Notes: generated by a model not told the origin, from the letters alone. 64,000 nucleotides of DNA from an uncultured Oscillospiraceae bacterium (GCA_947625285.1 CANQNS010000002.1:1-64000); one strand, 5' to 3'. Counted from the first letter of the stretch, positions 35,894-45,464 are shown. Numbers and translations: made by a program.

Positions 35894-36645
35894 TTTTTCG
35901 CCTCCATGTGGTTGATAAGGCTGGCAAGATATCCCGCGCCGAAGCCGTTGTCGATGTTCACCACGGCCACGCCGCTGGCGCAGGAGTTGAGCATGCTCAA
36001 AAGCGCGCTGAGGCCCTGGAAGGCCGCGCCGTAGCCCACGCTGGTGGGCACGGCGATCACCGGGCAGTCCGCCAGCCCCCCGATGACGCTGGCAAGGGCC
36101 CCCTCCATCCCGGCGATGGCGATGATGACGCTGGCGGACATGATCTGGTCCAGGTGGGCCAGGGTCCGGTGGAGCCCCGCCACTCCCACGTCGTACAGCC
36201 GGACCACTTGGTTGCCCAGCGCCTGACAGGTCAGGGCCGCCTCCTCCGCCACGGGGATGTCGCTGGTGCCGCCGGTAGCCACCACCACGGGGCCGATGCC
36301 GTCCGGGGCGGGCATATCTCCGGCCAGGCCGATCCTGGCGTCCGGGTGATAGGTCAGGGGAAAGAGCTTGTCCACCTGGCTGGCCGCTTCGGGGCTCAGG
36401 CGGGTGACAAGGACCCGGTCCTGGCCGTTTTGCCGCATGGCGGAGAGGATGCCGGCGATCTGCTCCGGGGTCTTGCCCGCGCCGTATATCACCTCCGGCA
36501 CCCCCTGGCGCACCTGCCGGTGCAGGTCCACCTTGGCGTAGCCGATGTCCTCAAAGGGGGCGGTCTTCAGCTTCAAAAGCGCATCGTCCACGCTCATGGC
36601 TCCGCCCTGCACCGCCTGCAGGATGCCGCGCACCTGATCTTGCAT
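35890..36645 (-). CDS. larB: LarB NPN-cofactor carboxylase/hydrolase
   Basis: LarB carboxylates the pyridine ring of NaAD and cleaves its phosphoanhydride, the first step to NPN. The AIR-carboxylase-like domain has VVVATGGTSDIPVAEEA, GVAGLHRTLAHLDQI and IAGMEGALASVIGGL, CPVIAVPTSVGYGAAFQGL, all conserved in the family. GAGGAGGC lies upstream. With larC and larE it forms a coupled operon, but no lactate racemase (larA) is in the window. Confidence 0.94.
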   Translation of the reverse strand: MQDQVRGILQAVQGGAMSVDDALLKLKTAPFEDIGYAKVDLHRQVRQGVPEVIYGAGKTPEQIAGILSAMRQNGQDRVLVTRLSPEAASQVDKLFPLTYHPDARIGLAGDMPAPDGIGPVVVATGGTSDIPVAEEAALTCQALGNQVVRLYDVGVAGLHRTLAHLDQIMSASVIIAIAGMEGALASVIGGLADCPVIAVPTSVGYGAAFQGLSALLSMLNSCASGVAVVNIDNGFGAGYLASLINHMEAKK

Positions 36646-36672
36646 GAAAAAGCCTCCTCAAAATGAACAAGA

Positions 36673-36706
36673 GGTACGCACGCCCTTTTTCGAGGGCGAA
36701 CGTACC
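36673..36706. promoter_or_regulatory. Hairpin in the larB leader
   Basis: Stems GGTACG / CGTACC (36673-36678 with 36701-36706) and CGCCCT / AGGGCG (36681-36686 with 36693-36698) form one long hairpin with small internal loops, 28 bases upstream of the larB start. On the plus strand it is followed by six T, but no plus-strand gene precedes it, so a leader-RNA regulatory role for larBCE is possible. Confidence 0.45.
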
Positions 36707-36886
36707 TTTTTTGTAAAATAACGGCCGGGAGCGCGCCAACGCGCCCGGCGGGCCACCGAGAACCACATATTGGTATTATAGCATCGGCCGGCGGGGCCTG
36801 TCAAGGTCCCGGACGGATGGCGCCGCGCCGATGGCGGCGCGAAAATGGGTATGGTAGTTCATGAAGAAAGGAGAGGGGGATCAAAA

Positions 36887-37498
36887 ATGGTATACGGATA
36901 TATCCGCGTGTCCAGCCGGGACCAGAACCTGGACCGTCAGCGGATCGCCATGGCGCGGTTCGGGGTGGAGGACCGATGCGTTTACGCCGACAAGCAGTCG
37001 GGCAAGGACTTCGACCGGCCGGCCTACCGGCGGCTGCTGCGAAAGATGGAGCCGGGGGACACCCTTGTGATCAAGAGCATCGACCGGCTGGGACGGAATT
37101 ATGATGAAATTTTGGAGCAATGGCGGCTGCTCGCCAAGGAGAAAAAGGTGTCCGTCGTGGTGCTGGACATGCCCCTGCTGGACACCCGGCAGGGCAAGGA
37201 CCTGACGGGCACGCTCATCGCGGACATAGTTTTGCAGCTTTTGAGCTATGTGGCCCAGACGGAGCGGGAGTTCATCCGCCAGCGGCAGGCGGAGGGCATC
37301 GCGGCGGCGAAAGCCCGGGGCGTCCGCTTCGGTCGGCGGCCTCTGCCGCCGCCGGAGGGGCTGGAGGAGATGCGCGCCGCCTGGGAGGCGGGGGCCATCT
37401 CGGCCCGGGGCGCGGCGAAACGCCTGGGCGTGTCCCGCACGACCTTTGCCAAGTGGATGGAGGCCGACAGCCTGGCCGAAAAAGTACAGGTTGATTGA
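36887..37498 (+). CDS. Serine recombinase (DNA invertase type)
   Basis: The 203-residue protein has the resolvase/invertase catalytic domain: YGYIRVSSRDQNLDRQ with the nucleophilic Ser near residue 9, DKQSGKDFDRPAYRRLL, GDTLVIKSIDRLGRNYDEIL and ERIxxR-like EREFIRQRQAEGIAAAK. A short C-terminal helix-turn-helix follows (ARGAAKRLGVSRTTFAKWME). This small size fits invertases and resolvases, not large integrases. GAAAGGAGAGG sets the start at 36887. The last five codons and the stop lie inside the left 31-bp inverted repeat, so it is built into the element that it most likely flips. Confidence 0.9.
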   Translation: MVYGYIRVSSRDQNLDRQRIAMARFGVEDRCVYADKQSGKDFDRPAYRRLLRKMEPGDTLVIKSIDRLGRNYDEILEQWRLLAKEKKVSVVVLDMPLLDTRQGKDLTGTLIADIVLQLLSYVAQTEREFIRQRQAEGIAAAKARGVRFGRRPLPPPEGLEEMRAAWEAGAISARGAAKRLGVSRTTFAKWMEADSLAEKVQVD

Positions 37499-37510
37499 CA
37501 GGGGACTACC
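37480..37510 (+). repeat. Left inverted repeat of the invertible segment
   Basis: A 31-bp sequence (starts AAAAGTACAGG, ends GGGGACTACC) is repeated perfectly in inverse orientation at 37689-37719. It contains the end of the recombinase gene, so inversion would not change that protein. Confidence 0.95.
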
Positions 37511-37688
37511 GCACGACCGCGACAACGCAGACATGCAATAATACATATTATGCTATCGAATTTTATCAGATACCGCCTTAAAGTTCAATACTTTTCACAC
37601 GGATTTTCGCCGATTTGACCGACTTTTTTGCGCAAGGAACCGTACAAACAGACGCTATTTGGCGTTATGTCAATCTCTGCCCGTGACT
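37511..37688. other. Invertible DNA segment (phase switch)
   Basis: These 178 bp lie between the perfect inverted repeats, directly between a serine recombinase and the giant adhesin gene. The segment is AT-richer than its surroundings and has no reading frame of note. It holds one strong promoter, on the minus strand. Inversion would point it at the adhesin gene. Confidence 0.85.
37560..37588 (-). promoter_or_regulatory. Promoter inside the invertible segment (OFF orientation)
   Basis: Read on the minus strand, TTGAAC and TAAAAT are separated by exactly 17 bases. In this assembly it fires leftward into the 3' end of the recombinase gene, antisense to it. After inversion the -10 box would lie near 37634-37639 and transcription would start about 120 bases upstream of the adhesin start codon. 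I see no comparable promoter on the plus strand of the segment. Confidence 0.75.
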
Positions 37689-37719
37689 GGTAGTCCCCTG
37701 TCAATCAACCTGTACTTTT
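37689..37719 (-). repeat. Right inverted repeat of the invertible segment
   Basis: This is the exact inverse copy of 37480-37510. The identity stops sharply at both ends of the 31 bp. From here to the adhesin start codon there are 45 bases that hold the ribosome binding site GGGGAGGAAG but no promoter. Confidence 0.95.
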
Positions 37720-37764
37720 CTGACCGGGGACCGGCAACATATCTGTTCACGGGGAGGAAGAGCG

Positions 37765-40700
37765 ATGAAGTGCAGAAACGTCTTGCGGCGGGTCCTGGCG
37801 GCGGCCCTTTGCCTTTGCGTGTGCCTGGGGCTGGTGGAGATGGCCCTGCCGGCGCTGGCGTCAGAGGGCGGGGGCGTGGCGCAGACCGAGATTTGGATCT
37901 ACCACGAATATCTGAACACAAGTGATAAGAATTACTCGGGATCCATCGCCTCGGACGGCACGGGTAGTGTGGGCGTAAGTAACGATCCAACAGATATTTT
38001 TGTGGCCGAGGACGGGGTCATCACCATCACGCCGCAGCCCATAATGGACGGCGCGGGCAACGAGGTCGAGTCCTTTTCCGGTTTCTCCGTGGAGAATGGC
38101 GACGCGGCGGTCACGATCGATACCAGCGACCCTGATGCCCCCAAGGCCACGATCAGATATGAATCCAGCACGCCACTGGTGATCCTCCACGTCTATTACC
38201 ACTACAATGTGTCCCACTTCAGCGCGAACTTTTCCGCCGGCGATGCGAGTAACGTCCTGCCCGATGAACAGGACGTGGTGGTGGTGGACGATACAAATCT
38301 CGCGGAAATCCAAAAGATCGACGGCCTGAGCGGCGTGTCGGTCGGCGACAAGGTCTACAACACGGCCATGGGTCTGCACACGGAGGCGTACGCCGAAGTC
38401 GCGGCCACGACCTCGAAGAATTACAGCGATCTCAACACGCCCCTGAACGACGGCCGCACCTTCGACGTGACGCTGGAGTCCTGGTTCGCGCAAAACAACC
38501 CCACGGACGTGGGGTTCATTCTGGACGCCTCCGGCTCCATGGCCTTCCTGGACGATGATGTCGATAAAGGGACCGGTGTTTTCAGCCGGGGAGAGAGAGA
38601 TAAGGATTACGATTTCGCACCTACATGGATCGAGTATGCCGGCGGCGGTTCGGACTATAACGAGGTTTATGAGGCGGTTTATAAGCAATACGGGGAATTC
38701 GTGCTCCTTCCCCAGGACGCGGTAAACAAGCTGCTCAACCCAAGCTATACGGATAACACATCTCTTGCCTATAACGACTATCAGTATTATGTCTACGACA
38801 GGCGGGACACGGTGCGGGAGCTGGTGCCCCTGGGCTACTGGGACGGCAACACGGGCGGGACGGAAAACCCGCTGGAAAAGAACCTGGTGGGACTGTATCA
38901 GTTCGACCGGAGCGGAAGCGGTGAGCCGAACTTTCTGAAAAACGGCGCGTCGGGTGGCAGCGAAGCCGTTTTGTCCAAAGACGGAGGGAACAATAAGACG
39001 AGTGAATCTGCTGATGGAACCAAAAACGGCGCTTTCCAGATTTATAGAAAGGACGGCGCTCACCAATCCGTGCTGGATTTGGACGCGGTGGTGAGTAACC
39101 CCCAGGAATTCACCATCTCTTTCGCGGTCAAGACAGATACTGCGGATAAGATCAATGAAAAAGATACCTCAGGCGGTCAGGCGCAGGATCTTGTGACGAT
39201 CACAGATGAGAGCGGTAATGGACTATACACCATCCTTCGGGGAACCAGGGGTGCAGGCACTAGTCAAAATCATGTCCGGTGGAGTGCGGCTAACGGCACA
39301 TCTGCGCTGATTGATGTGCATAACGCCCTCAGCACCAGCAAAGAAAGTAAAGCCAACTACGGAAAATACACTCTCAAAAACTGGCGGGTTTTCACCTTCG
39401 TGGTGCAGAATGGGCATGTGACGACCTATGTGGATGGCCAAAGGGCGACCTACACAGATGGGGGAGAGAACAAGGCAGAGGGTACCGTAGACTTTAGCGG
39501 CGCCACAAGTCTTAAGTTTAAACTGGGCGGCTCCGACCCATTCAAATCCGGCCCCACCCTGCAGATCGACGAGGTATATGTCTATGACCGCGCGCTGGGG
39601 AAAGGCGAGGTCGAGGACCTGTATAGCGTCTCCACGTCCACGAAGACGGTGTTCGACGCGGTCGGCGCGGGGGAGTACGCCCACTTCGACAGCACCGGCG
39701 CGGATATGCTGATAAGCGACAGGGATAGCGTTACGCTTCCCAGCCAGACGAAACTGGCCGGTTGGTATTATGTGAACTCCACCGGCAACTATGACAACAT
39801 CATGGCCGCCGGCTCTGCCAAGAGCCTGCATTTCCTCGGCACCGTTGGGGATTCGACAGAAAAGTACCCCACCCCCCCGCAAACCGTGGACATCCCAAAA
39901 GACGCCGCGGGCAATATAATAACGGACGGAAACGACCGCTATATCGATTGGGATCAAGCCAAACCTTATGACACAAAGCTCTATGCCACCGTTGAAGATC
40001 GGGATAAAAAGCAGAACAGCATTAGTGGCCAGACGATCACGGACATCACCCCCTGCCGGTTCTATTTCGCGCGCCTGGCCGACGATAGTTATGATGCGTA
40101 TCCCTATGGGGAAAAAGGCCGGGTCGTCCTTCGCTGCATCTTCAGTCCGGCCAAGGGCATGGTGGAGGACGAGCCCGTTATCGTCGAACAGGTGGGCTAT
40201 CACATTCAGAACAAGCATAAGATGCTGGATAACGCCCTGAACCGGTTTATCCAGCAGCTGCGGACGGCCGCGCCGGGCAGCCGCCTGTCCGCCGTGCGGT
40301 TCAGCTCGGACAGTTTTGAGTCCCATACGGACCAGCTTTTGATGCAGAACTGGACCGACAGCGAGACCGCCTCCACCGGCCTCATGAGCCTGAACCGGGG
40401 CGAGGATACGGGAGGCGGCCACGCCAAGGCTGGCTCTTATGATACGGTGCAGGATGACGCGGGCAACAACGTCAACCTTTATAACTACGTGATGACCGGC
40501 GGCACCTACGCCTATACCGGCCTGAAAGCGTTTCAGGAGCAGCTTGCGGGCGGCGTCAGATCGGACGCGGCAAAGTACATCGTCCTGTTCACCGACGGCG
40601 CGGACGACGAGCTGAAAGGTATAGAAAGCGTGTCCGGCCCTGAGGACCCGCAGATCCAGGCGACAAAGGCCGTAACACTGGCCAAAGAATTGAAGAATAC

Positions 40701-43700
40701 CTTCACGATCTTCGTGGTCCGGCTGACCAGCGGCACGGTCGTCACCGGTACGTCGGACGCGTTTTTGAAGGCCATCGCCAGCGAGGGCAGCGACGGGAAG
40801 TCGTTGTATTTCACAGCCAGCGGCACAGATGGGCTGGCGAGCGTGTTCGAGGACGACGTCATGGGCAAAATGCCCTTCGGCCTGCACGGGTATTCCGTGA
40901 AGCAGTACATCGACCCCCGCTTCGACCTGGTGGGGTCATGGAACTATAACGAGAACATCATCCACCTGGGCGAAGGCGGTCATATCCAGCGGGGTGCCGA
41001 TAGTAGTTATGACTCGGACCTCCTTACAGCTCGTTTTGTGACGGTCGAGTTTAACGGCATGGAATCGCGGCTATACTATGACGAGGACGCAGGGCTGTAC
41101 TATCTGCAGTGGGATAATCAGACGATCCCCCGCAGCAACGTGGGCAGCAACAACATCTATACCTGGCAGGGTACCATCAAACTCCGGGCCAAGGAGGACT
41201 TCATCGGCGGCGACGGCCTGCTGGCCCAGGGTCCGGGTACAATGCAGAACTATGTCTTCGACCCGGACGACAGTTCGCCCAGCTCCGGCACCGACAGGGC
41301 GGCGAACACTGCCAACCTGCTGCCCTCCAAGGGTTTCCCCCGTATCCAGCTGAACGTGCAGCCCTATTCCATGGCCACGGTCCCGATGGTGGACGTGCGC
41401 TACGTGGGCGAGAGCACGGACCCCGCGGCAGCGCTGAAGGCCCTGTTTGAAAGCGCCGAGGGGGAGATCGGGGACCTGGATCATTTGCGGCACAGTGCCC
41501 ACGACGAGCCGAATGAACTGGAGCCCGACGGCAGCGGGTATTACTACGAGTATGTCAAGCGGTATCTGACCGAGCATCCCGAAAAATACGCCGGGGCCGA
41601 CCTGGAGACAGACTTCGGCCTGTTCCTGGACGAACTGCTGACCGGCGCGGCGGTCTCGCTGGACTATAGCTTCCTGCCCGCCGTGCCCGTCGGCGGCGAC
41701 CATGACCACGGCACCCAGACCGGCGGCGACGCCTATGAGGCCGACGTGCTGGGCAAGATCACCTATCAATGGGCCGCCGTCACCGACGACGCGAGCTTTG
41801 ACAGGACCCTTTCGGCCAACGCGGCGACGCCCGTTCAGGACGCCACCCCCAAGCGGTATAAGCTGACGGTGTCCTACGAGCCCACCGCCCCGGAGGGCCG
41901 TAACGAGAGGAGCCTTATCACGGACTTGGCCTACGCTGACCTCAAAGCCCCTGTGGGCGCGGCGGCCGCCGCGCCCGACCCCGCCGTGGCCGTGCATACC
42001 ACCTATGTGGCGACCGGGGAGCTGTCGCTGATGGTGCGCGCGTCCAAGGCGTCCCTGGAGGCCCGGCTGGCGGCGGAGAGCGACAAGATGCTCACCCTGA
42101 CCGCGGACGTGACAAGGGCCAGCCTGGAGGGTGTGCCCGACGAGACCTTTACCAACAAGAGCGTCAGCTTTACGCTCTATAGCGGTCTGGTGGGGTCCGC
42201 GTCGCCGGACGCGGAGGGCAATGTGAGCCTCTACCTCAGCGCCGATCAGGACCTGAAGGGCCTTGCCATGGGCAGCTATACCCTGACCCTGGACCCGGCT
42301 AAGGACGACAACGGGCAGTTCGCGTCCCTGACGGCGGCGAACGCCGGGGACTATAATGAAGTCGACTTCTCCGTTGTGCCCCCGACCGGCCATGAGAGCT
42401 ATGTGGCCCTAAGCACGACGGATGCCGGAGTGACGTTCCGGATGGGCGCGGCGAATGAGCCGGCGGCGGTCGATCGGGCGGCCATGACCGAAAATCTGGC
42501 CGCGTGGGTGGACGAAAAGCTCGCGGAGCGGCTCGGGGACTACGGCTACGATGGGCGCGGGCAATACGCACAGGACCAGTTGAACGAGATGTCCCTTGAC
42601 CCCTGCATAATATCCGGCGCGACCCTGGCCGACTATCTGAACGCCCGCCTGGGCATGCCGACGGCGGGGGTCAGCCCCGTGGAGCCGGCCTATGTGACGC
42701 TGACTACCGAAAAGACCCTGACCGGCAGTCTGCCAGGCACGCTGCAGCGAGGCTTCACCTTCCAGGTGGCGGCCGAAGCGGGCGGGGACCCGGCGGAGGT
42801 CACCGCCACCGTCAACAACGATGGCGCGCCCGTGGCCGTCACGCTCATGGATGAGCAGGCGTATTACGTGCCCGGGACCTATACCTATACCGTGTCCGAG
42901 AAAAACGACGGCGAGGCGGGCTTCACCTACGACAGCAGGACATACACGGTGAAGGTCACGACCGAGCTGTCGGCCGGCCTGGACAAGATAACCGTCACGT
43001 CCGTCACGGTGGAGGGCGGCGGCCTGGCCGCCCCGGTGACGCTGACCGATACGGACTCCGTTGCCGAGGACAGCAGCTACGCCTATGCCATGAGCGAGGC
43101 GGGCGCGGTGTTCGCCAACACGTACGCGGCCCCGCCGGCGCCGGATGCGATCTATGTGAACCTGGGAGCCGCCAAGACCCTGGACGGCATGACCGCCATG
43201 GACGCCGACCTGTTCACCTTCCGCCTGCAGGGCGAGGGGGTGAATATGACCGCGAAGAACACCGCCGACGGGCATATCTCCTTCGGCCCCATCACCTACG
43301 CCAAGGCCGGCGAGTATGCCTACACGCTCTGGGAGGAGGCCGGCGTCGGCAATTATAAGTATGACGAAACGCACCACGATGTCGTGGTGACGGTAGTAGA
43401 GGACGGCGGCGTGCTGCAAGTCGCCTCCATCCTGGTGGACGGGACGGACAAGACCGCTTCGCCCACGGAGCTGGCCGTCTTTGCCAACGAGACCATCCCG
43501 GTCGATCCCGGCGTCGCGTATATCATGGGCACCAAGGTCTTTGCCAACGGCGGCGCGGGTCAGACGTTCACCTTTAAGCTGGAGGCCGGCACGGCGAACA
43601 TCGCCCTTCCCGCGATCATGTCGGTGCCTGTGCCCGACCCGGAGGCATCCCCCGACGCGGAGCCGCAGCCGAATGAGGGGACGCCGGGGATGGACGGTCC

Positions 43701-45378
43701 CACGGCGGACACGCCCGCTCCGGAAGACACGCCTGCCACGGCGGACACGCCGGCCCCGGAGGACACGCCTGTCCCGACGGACACGCCGGCCCCGACGGAC
43801 ACGCCCGCCCCGGAGGACACGGCTGCCCCGGCGGAGGCTGTGGTGCAGCCTGTGCTGCTGGGGGCCGCCGTCCGGCCCGTGGGCGTGGCGGCCATGCGGG
43901 CCCCGGCCCTGCTGTCTATGCGGACTGCCGGCGAGGGCGTGCCCGAGCCGGGCCCGAATGCGGGACAGACGCCGGAGGGGGAGCAGACGCCTCCGGCCGG
44001 TGAGACCACCACCCAGCCGGGAGAGGGACTGACCGAAACGCCGGGCGGAGATCCGTCCAGCGGGGACCCGTCCGCCAACGCCGGCGGGACCCAGCCGGAG
44101 ATCATGCCCCTTGACTTGGGCGTCGTGCCCATGCCGGACGTGACGGAGGACACCACAGACGGCAGCGGTACGTTCAGCTTCGGTCCCATCACCTTCACCC
44201 AGGCGGGGACCTATACCTATACGGTGTCCGAGGTGGCCGGCTCGGAGCCTGGTATCTATTACGACAAGACGGTGTACACGGTCACCTTCGTCGTGACCGA
44301 CGCGGGCGGCGGGGAGCTGTCCGTGGGCACGCCCACCATCACGGACGCCGCGGGCGGCGAGAGCGGCTCCATCCTGTTTTTGAACGCCGCCGTCAGCAAG
44401 ACCAGCGGTACGGCGGGCGATACGGTCAACGAGGGCGACACGCTGACATACGATGTGAGCTGGGCGAACTTCTCCGACAGCTCCTCCGTCACCGTCACGG
44501 ACCTGTTCGACCCCGGCGTGGATTTCAAGACCGCCAGCTTCACCGGCGCGGTCCCCACCGGCTTTAGCAAGACAGGCGACAGCTACGCCTGGCATTATGA
44601 AGACCAACACCCCGGCGATGCCGGGGCCATCAAGATCACCGTACAGGTGAACGAGAACGCGGACGAGGATTGGCGCTACGCCTCCGGCGGCACGCTTGCG
44701 GGGGAGGCCTATGGCGAGAGTGTGCCCACGGTGTACAACCGGGCCAGCGTGCAGTGCGGGTCGGAAACGATGCTGACAAGCACCATTTCCAATATCGTTT
44801 TGCCGAAGTCCCCCCCGGTCCCGCCGACCGCTACGGGCAGCCTGAAGGTGACAAAGACCGTCATCGGCGGCGACGCCGGTCAGGACTTCACCTTCCAGGT
44901 GCATGTGGAGGATGCCGAAAACGAGACCTACGGCGACACGGTATTTGACGGGGCCGGCTTGACTACCTTCACGCTGCAGGACGGCGGGAGCAAGACCATT
45001 TCCGGCCTGCCCGCCGGAAAGAGATACCAGGTGTCCGAGACAGAGTCGGCCGACTATAAGACCACCGCTGTTAACGCCAACGGGACCATCCCCGCCGACA
45101 GCGAGGCGGTGGCGGCGTTCACCAACGAGAAAGTGACGTCGCCCGGTCCCGGTACGGACCCCAGCGGTCCCGGTACCGACCCTGACGGTCCCGGCGGCGA
45201 CCCCGGACCGTCAGGCCCCGGGTCCCAGCCGGGGACCACGACCAGGTCCGGCGGCGCGGTCGGCACGGCGCCTATGACGGGGGATGACGCCTCGGCGGCG
45301 CCCTGGCTGCTGCTATTGGGCGCGTCCTGCACCGGCCTTGCCATGGTCGTGAACAGGAGAAGAAGAAAACAGCGGTAA
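37765..45378 (+). CDS. Giant wall-anchored VWA/isopeptide-domain adhesin
   Basis: The 2537-residue protein starts with a signal peptide. A von Willebrand A domain has its MIDAS motif DVGFILDASGSM near residue 253, but the rest (ALNRFIQQLRTAAPGSRLSAV near 820 and YIVLFTDGADD near 936) is displaced by an inserted LamG/concanavalin-like region (about 373-612). From about 1643 come three Spy0128/FctA-like isopeptide pilin domains (TYTYTVSEKNDGEAGFTYD and relatives), the third interrupted by a Pro/Thr/Asp-rich repeat (DTPAPEDTPAPT, about 1954-2117). A DUF11 domain, a Cna-B-like domain, and APMTGDD with a membrane helix and Arg-rich tail follow. The anchor is LPXTG-like but not canonical. This is a surface adhesin or pilus-like shaft. 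Confidence 0.88.
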   Translation: MKCRNVLRRVLAAALCLCVCLGLVEMALPALASEGGGVAQTEIWIYHEYLNTSDKNYSGSIASDGTGSVGVSNDPTDIFVAEDGVITITPQPIMDGAGNEVESFSGFSVENGDAAVTIDTSDPDAPKATIRYESSTPLVILHVYYHYNVSHFSANFSAGDASNVLPDEQDVVVVDDTNLAEIQKIDGLSGVSVGDKVYNTAMGLHTEAYAEVAATTSKNYSDLNTPLNDGRTFDVTLESWFAQNNPTDVGFILDASGSMAFLDDDVDKGTGVFSRGERDKDYDFAPTWIEYAGGGSDYNEVYEAVYKQYGEFVLLPQDAVNKLLNPSYTDNTSLAYNDYQYYVYDRRDTVRELVPLGYWDGNTGGTENPLEKNLVGLYQFDRSGSGEPNFLKNGASGGSEAVLSKDGGNNKTSESADGTKNGAFQIYRKDGAHQSVLDLDAVVSNPQEFTISFAVKTDTADKINEKDTSGGQAQDLVTITDESGNGLYTILRGTRGAGTSQNHVRWSAANGTSALIDVHNALSTSKESKANYGKYTLKNWRVFTFVVQNGHVTTYVDGQRATYTDGGENKAEGTVDFSGATSLKFKLGGSDPFKSGPTLQIDEVYVYDRALGKGEVEDLYSVSTSTKTVFDAVGAGEYAHFDSTGADMLISDRDSVTLPSQTKLAGWYYVNSTGNYDNIMAAGSAKSLHFLGTVGDSTEKYPTPPQTVDIPKDAAGNIITDGNDRYIDWDQAKPYDTKLYATVEDRDKKQNSISGQTITDITPCRFYFARLADDSYDAYPYGEKGRVVLRCIFSPAKGMVEDEPVIVEQVGYHIQNKHKMLDNALNRFIQQLRTAAPGSRLSAVRFSSDSFESHTDQLLMQNWTDSETASTGLMSLNRGEDTGGGHAKAGSYDTVQDDAGNNVNLYNYVMTGGTYAYTGLKAFQEQLAGGVRSDAAKYIVLFTDGADDELKGIESVSGPEDPQIQATKAVTLAKELKNTFTIFVVRLTSGTVVTGTSDAFLKAIASEGSDGKSLYFTASGTDGLASVFEDDVMGKMPFGLHGYSVKQYIDPRFDLVGSWNYNENIIHLGEGGHIQRGADSSYDSDLLTARFVTVEFNGMESRLYYDEDAGLYYLQWDNQTIPRSNVGSNNIYTWQGTIKLRAKEDFIGGDGLLAQGPGTMQNYVFDPDDSSPSSGTDRAANTANLLPSKGFPRIQLNVQPYSMATVPMVDVRYVGESTDPAAALKALFESAEGEIGDLDHLRHSAHDEPNELEPDGSGYYYEYVKRYLTEHPEKYAGADLETDFGLFLDELLTGAAVSLDYSFLPAVPVGGDHDHGTQTGGDAYEADVLGKITYQWAAVTDDASFDRTLSANAATPVQDATPKRYKLTVSYEPTAPEGRNERSLITDLAYADLKAPVGAAAAAPDPAVAVHTTYVATGELSLMVRASKASLEARLAAESDKMLTLTADVTRASLEGVPDETFTNKSVSFTLYSGLVGSASPDAEGNVSLYLSADQDLKGLAMGSYTLTLDPAKDDNGQFASLTAANAGDYNEVDFSVVPPTGHESYVALSTTDAGVTFRMGAANEPAAVDRAAMTENLAAWVDEKLAERLGDYGYDGRGQYAQDQLNEMSLDPCIISGATLADYLNARLGMPTAGVSPVEPAYVTLTTEKTLTGSLPGTLQRGFTFQVAAEAGGDPAEVTATVNNDGAPVAVTLMDEQAYYVPGTYTYTVSEKNDGEAGFTYDSRTYTVKVTTELSAGLDKITVTSVTVEGGGLAAPVTLTDTDSVAEDSSYAYAMSEAGAVFANTYAAPPAPDAIYVNLGAAKTLDGMTAMDADLFTFRLQGEGVNMTAKNTADGHISFGPITYAKAGEYAYTLWEEAGVGNYKYDETHHDVVVTVVEDGGVLQVASILVDGTDKTASPTELAVFANETIPVDPGVAYIMGTKVFANGGAGQTFTFKLEAGTANIALPAIMSVPVPDPEASPDAEPQPNEGTPGMDGPTADTPAPEDTPATADTPAPEDTPVPTDTPAPTDTPAPEDTAAPAEAVVQPVLLGAAVRPVGVAAMRAPALLSMRTAGEGVPEPGPNAGQTPEGEQTPPAGETTTQPGEGLTETPGGDPSSGDPSANAGGTQPEIMPLDLGVVPMPDVTEDTTDGSGTFSFGPITFTQAGTYTYTVSEVAGSEPGIYYDKTVYTVTFVVTDAGGGELSVGTPTITDAAGGESGSILFLNAAVSKTSGTAGDTVNEGDTLTYDVSWANFSDSSSVTVTDLFDPGVDFKTASFTGAVPTGFSKTGDSYAWHYEDQHPGDAGAIKITVQVNENADEDWRYASGGTLAGEAYGESVPTVYNRASVQCGSETMLTSTISNIVLPKSPPVPPTATGSLKVTKTVIGGDAGQDFTFQVHVEDAENETYGDTVFDGAGLTTFTLQDGGSKTISGLPAGKRYQVSETESADYKTTAVNANGTIPADSEAVAAFTNEKVTSPGPGTDPSGPGTDPDGPGGDPGPSGPGSQPGTTTRSGGAVGTAPMTGDDASAAPWLLLLGASCTGLAMVVNRRRRKQR

Positions 45379-45392
45379 ATATGCGAAAAAAG

Positions 45393-45422
45393 GACTGCCT
45401 GACCTTCGGTCAGGCAGTCTTT
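45393..45422. terminator. Bidirectional terminator after the adhesin gene
   Basis: A perfect 12-bp stem (GACTGCCTGACC / GGTCAGGCAGTC) with a 3-nt loop is flanked by A-run on the left and TTT on the right, between convergent genes. Confidence 0.85.
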
Positions 45423-45464
45423 GCAACAGGCGGGATGTCCCGCCGGGGGTGTGTTTGGAGCCGC

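Noticed and set aside
37511..37688. A plus-strand promoter inside the invertible segment, which would make the adhesin ON in this assembly.
   Set aside because: TTGACC near 37615 has no -10 box at 16-18 bases; the only good pair of boxes is on the minus strand.
39223..40887. Long antisense frames (for example 554 and 831 codons) within the adhesin gene.
   Set aside because: They are shadows of the adhesin reading frame, with no ribosome binding sites or recognisable domains.
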